Shown: piece after piece, positions 6,253 through 14,027 of the stretch
Layout: every line of letters starts with the position of its first letter
How positions within the stretch are numbered: the stretch's first letter is position 1
DNA from: JBDNFP01 sp041689775
GTDB lineage: Bacteria; Bacteroidota; Bacteroidia; Cytophagales; Spirosomataceae
DNA: 21,626 bases
Assembly: GCA_041689775.1 (NCBI GenBank)
Contig: JBDNFP010000095.1
Location: 1 to 21,626, forward strand
Direction: 5' to 3'
The notes under the pieces: generated by a model
Database searches by the model: none
What the model was told of the DNA's origin: nothing
Seen by the model: the letters and a program-made list of their open reading frames with translations, nothing else
Position numbers and translations under genes: made by a program

Positions 6253-7413
6253 TCAGCCCTTGAACGCCGGAATACCCGTAATTTCAGCCCCTAAAATCAA
6301 TAAGTGAATATCGTGGGTACCCTCGTAAGTCACGACCGATTCAAGGTTCATCATGTGCCGCATGATGGGAAAATCCCCTACTATGCCCATTCCGCCCAGA
6401 ATCTGTCGCGCTTCCCGGGCCACTTGCAAGGCCATTTCTACGTTATTTCTTTTGGCCAGTGATATTTGGGCAGAAGTAGCTTGTCCCAGATTTTTAAGGG
6501 TACCTAACCGCCAGGCTACTAATTGTGCTTTGGTAATTTCAGTCAGCATTTCGGCCAGTTTTTTCTGGGTCAACTGAAATGCGGCAATGGGCTTATCGAA
6601 TTGAATCCTTTCCTTGGCATATTTCAAGGCAGTTTCGTAGCAATCAATGGCCGCACCAACGGCACCCCATGCAATACCATAACGGGCATGGTCTAGGCAT
6701 TGGAGGGCGGCATTTACTCCCAAGGCCGTGGGTAGTACGTTCTCTTTCGGGACTTTTACGTCGTCAAACACCAATTGACCCGTTGCACTCGCTCTTAACG
6801 ACCACTTATCTTTTATCTCCGGGGTGGTAAAACCCTCCATTCCTCTCTCAACGATCAGGCCTTGAACCCGACCGTCAAGATTTCGTGCCCAAACAACCGC
6901 GATATCCGCAAACGGGGCATTGGAAATCCATGTTTTCGTCCCGTTTAATACATAATGAGTACCTCCGTCAGTGAAGGTGGCCTTCATGCCCGCCGGGTTT
7001 GATCCAAAATCTGGTTCGGTCAATCCGAAGCAGCCCAAGTATTCCCCAGATGCCAGCTTGGGCAGATACTTCATCTTTTGCGATTCGGTACCGAAATTAT
7101 AAATAGGCCACATAACCAACGAGTTTTGGACCGAAATGGTTGACCTCATACCCGAATCTCCCCGTTCGATTTCCTGACAAACCAACCCATAACTAATGTA
7201 GTCTGCCCCGGCTCCGCCGTAAGATTCCGGGATGGTAGTACCCAAAACTCCAATGCTTCCGAATTTTACCAGTAGATGGTGAGGGAATTCAGCCCGCTGC
7301 GCATAACCATCTATGATGGGCTTTATTTCTTTATCGGTAAACTCAGCTACTGTCTTTTTTATCAGGCGGTGCTCCTCCGTTAACAGATCATCTATTTTAT
7401 AAAAATCAGTCAT
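6253..7413 (-). CDS. gcdH: Glutaryl-CoA dehydrogenase-type acyl-CoA dehydrogenase
   Basis: A 386-residue FAD-dependent acyl-CoA dehydrogenase closely resembling glutaryl-CoA dehydrogenase, which oxidises and decarboxylates glutaryl-CoA to crotonyl-CoA in lysine/tryptophan breakdown. Diagnostic features are the catalytic base E364 in TYEGTHDIH, followed by LILGAEITGIPAF (372-384); R90 in RSTISVQNSLVM, matching the arginine that binds the distal carboxylate; and FGLTEPDFGS (129-138) and KWSLRASATG (203-212) in the FAD/substrate-binding parts. Length fits a bacterial enzyme. Downstream it meets a RamB/ScfR-like regulator tail to tail. Divergent from it, 80 bp away, is a small DoxX-like gene. No other lysine-degradation gene is present, and decarboxylating versus non-decarboxylating activity cannot be told from these motifs alone. 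The ATG at 7411-7413 follows a purine-rich stretch. Confidence 0.92.
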   Translation of the reverse strand: MTDFYKIDDLLTEEHRLIKKTVAEFTDKEIKPIIDGYAQRAEFPHHLLVKFGSIGVLGTTIPESYGGAGADYISYGLVCQEIERGDSGMRSTISVQNSLVMWPIYNFGTESQKMKYLPKLASGEYLGCFGLTEPDFGSNPAGMKATFTDGGTHYVLNGTKTWISNAPFADIAVVWARNLDGRVQGLIVERGMEGFTTPEIKDKWSLRASATGQLVFDDVKVPKENVLPTALGVNAALQCLDHARYGIAWGAVGAAIDCYETALKYAKERIQFDKPIAAFQLTQKKLAEMLTEITKAQLVAWRLGTLKNLGQATSAQISLAKRNNVEMALQVAREARQILGGMGIVGDFPIMRHMMNLESVVTYEGTHDIHLLILGAEITGIPAFKG

Positions 7414-7493
7414 TTTTTCTCTTTTTGATGGTAATATAATAATATTGGCGAATATTCTGATTCTACTCTTTTAACCTTCTATCCTACCACTTT

Positions 7494-7838
7494 ATGGGCG
7501 TTTATTTAATGGGATTCATGTACTTGTTGGCCGGGGTCATGCACTTTGTAAAACCGGGTTTTTTCTTAAAAATTGTACCGCCCTACCTTCCAAACCCAAA
7601 CTTGCTCGTGGCATTATCCGGCGTTGCAGAAATTATTTTTGGTGCTTTACTATTCATTCCATCCACAAAACTCTGGGCCGCTTGGGGTATCATCCTGTTA
7701 CTAATTGCCGTTTTTCCGGCCAATCTTTATATGGCTTATGATCCCAAATTTGAAAGCATTTCCCCCTTCATTCGCTGGGGAAGGCTACCCATCCAACTTG
7801 TCTTGATTTGGTGGGCCTATCAATACACCAAAATTTAG
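7494..7838 (+). CDS. DoxX-like small integral membrane protein
   Basis: A 114-residue membrane protein with four hydrophobic segments at about 3-21, 36-55, 60-81 and 97-112. The conserved SGVAEIIFG (42-50) at the start of the second helix and HFVKPGFFLKIVPPYLP (17-33) are typical of the DoxX/MauE-like family. Functions in the family are poorly defined and include redox-associated roles. It starts at ATG 7494; an alternative ATG at 7509 in the same frame would remove five residues. It is 49 bp upstream of the FAD-dependent dehydrogenase gene on the same strand, but a separate promoter candidate lies in that gap. Confidence 0.82.
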   Translation: MGVYLMGFMYLLAGVMHFVKPGFFLKIVPPYLPNPNLLVALSGVAEIIFGALLFIPSTKLWAAWGIILLLIAVFPANLYMAYDPKFESISPFIRWGRLPIQLVLIWWAYQYTKI

Positions 7839-7851
7839 AAGTTCTTTTGTG

Positions 7852-7859
7852 TAAATTTG
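7852..7859 (+). promoter_or_regulatory. Possible -7 promoter element of the FAD dehydrogenase gene
   Basis: TAAATTTG matches TAnnTTTG fully and lies 28 bp before the start codon of the FAD-dependent dehydrogenase. I find no TTG at 17-23 nt upstream, so the -33 element is missing or diverged. Confidence 0.38.
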
Positions 7860-7887
7860 CGGCTGTTAAAGGATAAATCCCTTTCCT

Positions 7888-9462
7888 ATGTATACAACAA
7901 AACAATTTATTCTCTCTCCTGAGGTAGCTCTGGACGAACCGACTTTTGAATCCCATGTTCTATCAGAATTACGAATCAAGGAAACTGACGGTGTTTTTAT
8001 TCGAAAAACCCGTCAATCAATTGACGCCCGCGGACGGCAAGTAAAAGTAAACGTTGAGGTGGATATTTTTGTCAACGAAGTACCTGCCAATTTTATTGAC
8101 TACCAAAAGCCTAGCACTGATGTTGGTAGTAAGCCACAGGTAATCATTGTGGGGTGTGGTCCGGCGGGTACGTTTGCCGCCTTACGGCTGATTGAGCAAG
8201 GCATCAAACCCATTATCCTCGAAAGAGGAAAAGACGTACGGGCCCGCCGCCGTGACCTTGCTGCTATTAATAAACACCACATCGTAAATCCCGATTCAAA
8301 TTATTGCTTTGGGGAAGGTGGCGCCGGTACTTACTCCGATGGTAAACTGTATACTCGCTCCACCAAACGTGGGGATATCCGCCGGGTACTCGAAATTTTC
8401 GTGGCGCACGGTGCCAGTGAAAATATTCTGGTGGAGGCGCATCCCCATATTGGCACCAATAAGCTACCGAAAATAGTCGCAGAAATGCGGGAGACCATCA
8501 TCAAAGCCGGCGGTGAGATCCACTTCGACACCAGGGTGGATGATTTACTGATCGAACAAAACGAAATAAAGGGAGTGGTGACTTCCGAAGGAACAGAGTT
8601 TACCGGACTTGGCGTTATTTTGGCTACCGGACACTCCGCGCGTGACATTTTTGAACTGCTCCAAAAACGGGAAGTAAAGATCGAAAACAAGCCTTTTGCC
8701 ATTGGAGTAAGGTTAGAACACCCTCAAAAACTCATTGATTCCATTCAATATCGTTGTTCGCCAGACCGAGGACCTTACCTCCCCGCCGCGTCGTATAGCC
8801 TCGTAACCCAAACTTATCATAAGGGTGTTCAAAGGGGCGTTTTTTCCTTTTGCATGTGTCCAGGAGGTTTTATAGTACCTTCTGCCACGGCCCCCGGAGA
8901 ATTGGTAGTAAACGGCATGTCACCCTCACGGCGTGATTCCCGCTTTGCCAATTCTGGGGTAGTAGTCGCCATACACGACAAGGATATTGAAAAGTATGCT
9001 AGCTACGGACAATTAGCCGGGCTTCAATTGCAACGCGAAATTGAACAAAAAGCGTGCAGAATGGCAGGAAACGGACAGGCGTCACCGGCCCAACTAGCGT
9101 CAGACTTTATTCAAGGTAAGGTCTCTGCATCCTTGAACGATACTTCTTACCAGCCCGGGCTTGTTTCAAGTGATATGTATGAAGTACTCCCCGAGCACAT
9201 TGCTGTTCCGTTGAGGGAAGGATTGAAGGATTTTAATAAAAAAATGAAGGGGTACGCCTCCAATACCGGACAGCTCATCGGGATTGAAAGTCGGACTTCC
9301 TCACCGGTAAAAATACCGCGTGATCCAAAAACTTGTGAGCATACCGAGATCAAAAGACTCTATCCTTGTGGTGAAGGGGCAGGCTACGCGGGAGGTATCA
9401 TGTCAGCCGCAATGGACGGGGAGCGTTGTGCTGAACAGTTAATTTTGAACTACCGAAAGTAA
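7888..9462 (+). CDS. NAD(P)/FAD-dependent dehydrogenase (COG2509 type)
   Basis: A 524-residue flavoprotein of the uncharacterised FAD-dependent dehydrogenase family. Residues 1-80 are an N-terminal appendage with mixed secondary structure. The FAD-binding Rossmann motif is VGCGPAG at 88-94, with E112 (LERG) positioned to bind the ribose of FAD. It is followed by FGEGGAGTYSDGKL (141-154), a family hallmark. Near the C-terminus, CGEGAGYAGGIMSAAMDG (494-511) supplies the second FAD-contacting motif. The protein is probably soluble, as no signal peptide or transmembrane helix is present. Its substrate is not known for the family. Upstream is the DoxX-like gene; downstream, 74 bp away, is a Nudix hydrolase. 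The family call is secure; the physiological reaction is not assignable from sequence or context. Confidence 0.88.
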   Translation: MYTTKQFILSPEVALDEPTFESHVLSELRIKETDGVFIRKTRQSIDARGRQVKVNVEVDIFVNEVPANFIDYQKPSTDVGSKPQVIIVGCGPAGTFAALRLIEQGIKPIILERGKDVRARRRDLAAINKHHIVNPDSNYCFGEGGAGTYSDGKLYTRSTKRGDIRRVLEIFVAHGASENILVEAHPHIGTNKLPKIVAEMRETIIKAGGEIHFDTRVDDLLIEQNEIKGVVTSEGTEFTGLGVILATGHSARDIFELLQKREVKIENKPFAIGVRLEHPQKLIDSIQYRCSPDRGPYLPAASYSLVTQTYHKGVQRGVFSFCMCPGGFIVPSATAPGELVVNGMSPSRRDSRFANSGVVVAIHDKDIEKYASYGQLAGLQLQREIEQKACRMAGNGQASPAQLASDFIQGKVSASLNDTSYQPGLVSSDMYEVLPEHIAVPLREGLKDFNKKMKGYASNTGQLIGIESRTSSPVKIPRDPKTCEHTEIKRLYPCGEGAGYAGGIMSAAMDGERCAEQLILNYRK

Positions 9463-9536
9463 TCGGTCATGGTGCAGTTCTCCTTCATTTTTAGTAAAAT
9501 TGATGTTTGTTGAGTGTTTATGAGTGGATCAATTCT

Positions 9537-10166
9537 ATGTCAGCAGTTTTCTTTAACACATTCGTTGATGATTTAAGGCAAAAGTTTACCGCGCCTTTAC
9601 CAGGCGAAAAGGCCCATGCAAAAATGCTGGCCAAATCAGATATTCGTTTGACTATGAAACCCAACCGACGCACCCAAAAAAGTGCCGTGTTGGTTTTGTT
9701 TTATCCTCACGAGGACGAAATTTACCTTCCGCTAATTTTAAGACCTGCTTACGATGGTGTGCATTCCGGGCAAATGGCTTTCCCGGGTGGTCGCTTTGAG
9801 AAAACGGACGAGGATTTGATACGTACCGCCAAAAGGGAAGCCCAGGAAGAAATCGGACTTAGATTAACAGACGTGGAAATTCTGGGGGTCCTTAGTGAAT
9901 TGTATATTCCACCGAGCAATTTTTATGTACTTCCGGTGGTTGGGTACCTACCCTACCGCCCCGATTTCTTCCCTGACCCACGAGAAGTTGAAAAGGTAGT
10001 GGAAGTTTCATTGAGGGAAATTCAGGATAAATCGATTATTGGCGTCAGTGAAATGATTGTTCGGAATACAACCATTCAGGCTCCACACTACCTTATCAGA
10101 AGTCATCAGGTTTGGGGTGCTACCGCTATGATGATTAGCGAACTGCTTACCGTAATGGAATTATAA
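9537..10166 (+). CDS. Nudix hydrolase, CoA pyrophosphatase-like (NudL type)
   Basis: A 209-residue Nudix protein of the CoA pyrophosphatase group, which splits CoA or its derivatives into 4'-phosphopantetheine and 3',5'-ADP. The family signature ahead of the Nudix box is HSGQMAFPGG (76-85), and the metal-binding Nudix core is REAQEEIGL (100-108). The segment LPLILRP (64-70) corresponds to the LLTxR-type substrate-recognition stretch. I start the gene at ATG 9537; an in-frame TTG at 9507 would add ten residues but is an unlikely start. It lies between the FAD dehydrogenase and parC genes on the same strand. A hairpin follows the stop. Confidence 0.88.
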   Translation: MSAVFFNTFVDDLRQKFTAPLPGEKAHAKMLAKSDIRLTMKPNRRTQKSAVLVLFYPHEDEIYLPLILRPAYDGVHSGQMAFPGGRFEKTDEDLIRTAKREAQEEIGLRLTDVEILGVLSELYIPPSNFYVLPVVGYLPYRPDFFPDPREVEKVVEVSLREIQDKSIIGVSEMIVRNTTIQAPHYLIRSHQVWGATAMMISELLTVMEL

Positions 10167-10170
10167 TATC

Positions 10171-10205
10171 CCGGTAGGCAACCATTGGTCTTGCCATAGA
10201 ACCGG
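10171..10205 (+). terminator. Hairpin after the Nudix gene, weak terminator candidate
   Basis: CCGGT (10171-10175) pairs with ACCGG (10201-10205), and GGCAA (10177-10181) pairs with TTGCC (10191-10195), leaving a 9-nt loop and a small internal bulge. No T-run follows at once, so termination is uncertain. It lies just after the Nudix stop and before the parC leader. Confidence 0.35.
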
Positions 10206-10274
10206 ACGAATACCCCGTAAAAACTATTTTAATAATTTCACAAACTACTAAACCTATATTTTCCTCCTCTGTTT

Positions 10275-12920
10275 ATGGACGAAAACAACGATTTTAGCCC
10301 CATTGAAGACCGAGAATTACACGAACGAGTAGGCATCTCCGGATTATACGAAAATTGGTTCTTAGAGTACGCGTCCTACGTTATACTTGAGAGAGCCGTA
10401 CCTGCCATCGAAGACGGTTTCAAGCCCGTTCAACGGCGTATAATGCACGCATTGAACGAGATGGATGACGGTAGGTTTAATAAAGTAGCTAATGTGATTG
10501 GATCTACGATGCAATATCACCCCCACGGTGACGCCTCCATCAATGATGCCATTGTAAACATTGGTCAAAAAGAACTCCTGTTGGACACCCAGGGAAACTG
10601 GGGTGATGTCCGTACCGGCGACAGCGCCGCCGCACCCAGATATATTGAAGTACGTCTGTCCAAGTTTGGCAAAGAAGTCGTTTTTAACGGAGACACCACC
10701 AATTGGCAGCTTTCTTACGATGGGCGAAAGAAAGAACCGGTAACCTTACCAGTAAAATTTCCCCTACTATTGGCCCAGGGAGTGGAAGGCATTGCCGTGG
10801 GTTTATCCACCAAGATAATGCCCCACAATTTTTGTGAGTTGATTGAGGCTTCCATTGATATTCTGAAAGGAAAGTCTACCGAGATCTATCCTGATTTTCA
10901 AACCGGCGGACAGATCGATGTGTCTAACTACAACGATGGCTTACGTGGAGGCAAACTTCGGGTTCGGGCCCGGATTGAGGAGGAAGATAAAAAAATACTG
11001 CTGATCAAGGATATACCGTATGGTACCACGACTACCTCGATCATCGACTCGATTATTAAAGCCAACGATAGCGGAAAAATCAAAATCAAGAAGGTGGTTG
11101 ATAATACCGCGGCGGATGTTGAAATAGTGATCTATCTCGCAACGGGCGTCTCTCCTGATATTACCGTGGATGCTCTGTACGCATTTACGGATTGTGAGGT
11201 ATCGATTTCACCCAATGCTTGTATTATTATTGAAGACAAACCCCACTTTATTGGTGTCACTGATGTTCTTAAATATAACACTGACAAAACGGTAGACCTC
11301 CTTAGGCAAGAATTAGAGATTAAGAAATTATCCTTACTCGAAAAGATACTGCACGGGTCGCTAGAAAAGATTTTTATTGAAAATAGAATCTACCGGAATA
11401 TTGAAGAATGCGAAACGTTTGAAGACGTTATCAAGACAATCGATAAGGGCTTGGAGCCCTATAAGCCCGACTTTTACCGTGAGATTACGGAAGAGGACAT
11501 CCTGAACCTCACGGAAATCCGAATTAAACGTATTTCAAAATACGACGGATTCAAGGCCGAAGAACTGATGCGTAGGTGGGAACAAGAACTCGCCGAAACA
11601 GAAAACCACTTGGCCAACATAGTAAAATTTGCGATTGATTACTTCAAAGACCTATTAAAGAAGTACGGAAAAGGTCGCGAACGAAAAACTGTGCTTCGGA
11701 CGTTTAACCAGATTTCAGCGAATATCGTGGCTGCGAATAATCAAAAGCTATACGTTAATCGTGCTGATGGCTTCATTGGTTACGGTCTCAAAAAAGACGA
11801 GTATGTCATGGACTGTTCCGATATTGATGATATCATTGTATTCCGTGGGGATGGTCGATGCGTCGTTACCAAAGTTCAGGATAAACTCTTTGTCGGGAAA
11901 GACATTATCTATTGCTCCGTATTCGTAAAGAACGACGAGCGGAAGGTATATAACGTGGTGTACCTCGAAGGTAAATCTGGGGTTTCTTACGTGAAACGAT
12001 TCCAGGTTACGGCCGTAACCCGCGACCGTGAATATGACCTTACCCAAGGCACACCACGATCCAAAATCACCTATTTTACGGCAAATGATAACGGAGAGGC
12101 TGAAATCATCACGGTTAGTTTAACTGCCCAGAGTAAAGCAAAAGTGAAGCAATTCGACTTCAATTTTGCGGATCTGTTAATCAAGAATCGCAGTGCCAAT
12201 GGAAACATTCTTACAAAGTATCCCGTTCGCAAAATTGTCTTAAAACAGGCGGGAGGATCTACCTTAGGTGGAGTTGATATCTGGTACGATAAAACAATTG
12301 GCAGGTTAAATCGCGATGAAAGAGGCAAGTACTTGGGCAACTTCGATGCCAATGATTCTATCCTGGTCATCTACAAGGAAGGTTCATACGAGTTAACTAA
12401 CTTCGATCTCACCAATCATTTCGAACCCAACGACATAGTTGTCCTTTGTAAGTTTGAACCGCAAAGAATCATCACCGCCGTTTATTATGATAGCTTGCAA
12501 AAGCTAAATTATATTAAGCGTTTTCAGATAGAGACTTCTACGCTCGATAAAAAATTCCTATTTATCAGTGATTCAAAGGGTAGTAAACTTCTTTTGGCCA
12601 CGCTCGATAAGCACCCTCGACTTGAATTTTCCGTGCAAAAAAATGCTAAATCACCCGTGGAAACAGAGAAGGTTCTTGTGGAAGAAGTAGTAGATGTAAG
12701 AGGGTGGAGAGCAATGGGAAATAAACTCACCCTAGATAAGGTAAAAGATATTAAGTGGTTAGAGTCTTTGCCCGAAGAAAAGGAAGAAAATAACACCGAG
12801 GAATCCGAAGAAGAGGAGCCGGAGAATAAAGAAGCTGCTGCACCTTCCGAACCGGTAACCTTGAAGAGTCTGGGAGAAATGAGTGAAAATACCAAAAAAC
12901 AACTGGGGCTATTTGAATAG
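10275..12920 (+). CDS. parC: DNA topoisomerase IV subunit A
   Basis: An 881-residue type IIA topoisomerase A subunit that breaks and rejoins DNA to decatenate chromosomes with ParE. The breakage-reunion domain begins near residue 20, with YVILERAVPAIEDGFKPVQR at 35-54. The catalytic tyrosine is Y123 in AAPRYIEVRL. The quinolone-pocket region YHPHGDASIND (81-91) has Ala87 where E. coli GyrA has Ser83, and Asp91 at the second position. Residues about 500-790 form a beta-pinwheel-like C-terminal domain. This is followed by a strongly acidic low-complexity tail (about 815-850) and a short conserved-looking end LKSLGEMSENTKKQLGLFE. The sequence style is that of the Bacteroidota ParC rather than GyrA. 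parE is not adjacent in this window. The ATG at 10275 has no clear Shine-Dalgarno site. Confidence 0.9.
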   Translation: MDENNDFSPIEDRELHERVGISGLYENWFLEYASYVILERAVPAIEDGFKPVQRRIMHALNEMDDGRFNKVANVIGSTMQYHPHGDASINDAIVNIGQKELLLDTQGNWGDVRTGDSAAAPRYIEVRLSKFGKEVVFNGDTTNWQLSYDGRKKEPVTLPVKFPLLLAQGVEGIAVGLSTKIMPHNFCELIEASIDILKGKSTEIYPDFQTGGQIDVSNYNDGLRGGKLRVRARIEEEDKKILLIKDIPYGTTTTSIIDSIIKANDSGKIKIKKVVDNTAADVEIVIYLATGVSPDITVDALYAFTDCEVSISPNACIIIEDKPHFIGVTDVLKYNTDKTVDLLRQELEIKKLSLLEKILHGSLEKIFIENRIYRNIEECETFEDVIKTIDKGLEPYKPDFYREITEEDILNLTEIRIKRISKYDGFKAEELMRRWEQELAETENHLANIVKFAIDYFKDLLKKYGKGRERKTVLRTFNQISANIVAANNQKLYVNRADGFIGYGLKKDEYVMDCSDIDDIIVFRGDGRCVVTKVQDKLFVGKDIIYCSVFVKNDERKVYNVVYLEGKSGVSYVKRFQVTAVTRDREYDLTQGTPRSKITYFTANDNGEAEIITVSLTAQSKAKVKQFDFNFADLLIKNRSANGNILTKYPVRKIVLKQAGGSTLGGVDIWYDKTIGRLNRDERGKYLGNFDANDSILVIYKEGSYELTNFDLTNHFEPNDIVVLCKFEPQRIITAVYYDSLQKLNYIKRFQIETSTLDKKFLFISDSKGSKLLLATLDKHPRLEFSVQKNAKSPVETEKVLVEEVVDVRGWRAMGNKLTLDKVKDIKWLESLPEEKEENNTEESEEEEPENKEAAAPSEPVTLKSLGEMSENTKKQLGLFE

Positions 12921-12977
12921 ATAAATAGACGGTATATTGCCATTCATAGGTACTTTACTAATGGAGATTCCCACCGA

Positions 12978-13631
12978 ATGCTGATAAAAAAACGAATACC
13001 TGTAAAAAGGATGATCAAGATACTCATTATTACGGCCTTTGTTGGCGTAGTATTTGTTTTACTATGCAATGTCCTCGTGGTGATAAGTACCCGTCTTCAA
13101 AGCCATTTTTCACTAGAATCTTTACCCTCAAACGATGTTGGGCTTGTACTTGGTACCAGTAAAAACACCAATGAGGGTAAGGAAAATTTGTACTTTAAGT
13201 ACCGGATGGAAGCTGCTGCGATGCTTTTTAAGGAGGGAAAGGTAAAGTTTCTTATCCTAAGTGGAAATAATGATTCAAAGTATTACAATGAGCCTTTGGA
13301 TATGCAAAAGGCCTTAATGAAACTTGGCATACCCGAAACGGCCCTGATCCTAGACTATGCCGGGTACAGAACTTTTGATTCTGTAGTGCGTTGTAAAAAG
13401 GTTTTTAACGAAAAGGATATCACGATTATTTCCCAGGACTTCCACAACGCCCGGGCCCTTTATATCGCTCAACACGAAGAAATAAATGCCATTTCGTTCG
13501 CTGCCCAGGACGTCCCCAACGGATATTCAATTAGAACATTATTCCGCGAGTACCTGGCTCGCCCCAAGGCTGTCTTGGATGTGTATGTATTCCGGCCCAC
13601 CACTACCCTGCATAATGAAGTACTTGAATAG
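12978..13631 (+). CDS. sanA: SanA/YdcF-like (DUF218) inner-membrane protein
   Basis: A 217-residue protein with one N-terminal transmembrane helix (about 13-36) anchoring a periplasmic DUF218 domain. Family motifs are VLGTS (57-61), LSGNN (94-98), DYAGYRTFDSVVRC (126-139) and ISQDFHNARAL (151-161). Escherichia coli SanA, of the same type, is linked to the vancomycin permeability barrier and envelope integrity; the biochemical reaction is unsettled. The gene lies 57 bp after parC on the same strand and may be co-transcribed. It starts at ATG 12978; an alternative ATG at 13011 would shorten the cytoplasmic lead. No terminator is visible after it. Confidence 0.85.
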   Translation: MLIKKRIPVKRMIKILIITAFVGVVFVLLCNVLVVISTRLQSHFSLESLPSNDVGLVLGTSKNTNEGKENLYFKYRMEAAAMLFKEGKVKFLILSGNNDSKYYNEPLDMQKALMKLGIPETALILDYAGYRTFDSVVRCKKVFNEKDITIISQDFHNARALYIAQHEEINAISFAAQDVPNGYSIRTLFREYLARPKAVLDVYVFRPTTTLHNEVLE

Positions 13632-14027
13632 GATCTTCTCATCCCTCTACTACCCAAACGCGAGTACTATTTCCCTGCCTTGATTACCGTTTACTAAGTC
13701 GTTCTTCCTCCTTACCTCACTTTTTCTTTCTTTTGTTATTAAGAATCGGAGCTTATCCAAAAGTAGGCATCAATTCATCCTTATTTCATGTATCCGCATG
13801 CGTTGTGCACTGGCATAGTATCCACACCATTTTTTATTCGTCATCCGGTGAGCTTTTAAGATGCCTGATTCGCCGCAACACCTGACTTAAAGCATAGCAA
13901 CGTCCTAATAATTTATTTTCTTATTCCTATTTGATTTATCCATTACGGACAGTAAATCTACGATTGGGCCTTCCAACGGAACTTCCGACTCTACTTTTGG
14001 TTATATTACCATCTGTAATATGCCAAC
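13632..14027 (+). other. 396-bp intergenic region before the DUF5686 gene
   Basis: No gene-like reading frame, RNA gene or clear hairpin terminator is seen. The only feature I can point to is TACTTTTG at 13992-13999, a match to the Bacteroidota -7 consensus 28 bp before the next start codon. Confidence 0.55.
13992..13999 (+). promoter_or_regulatory. Possible -7 promoter element of the DUF5686 gene
   Basis: TACTTTTG matches TAnnTTTG and lies 28 bp before the ATG. The nearest upstream TTG (13964-13966) is 25 nt away, slightly beyond the usual 17-23 nt, so this is a moderate candidate. Confidence 0.38.

Noticed and set aside
9507..9536. TTG start extending the Nudix protein by ten residues
   Set aside because: An ATG follows at 9537, well ahead of the conserved domain, and nothing favours the TTG.
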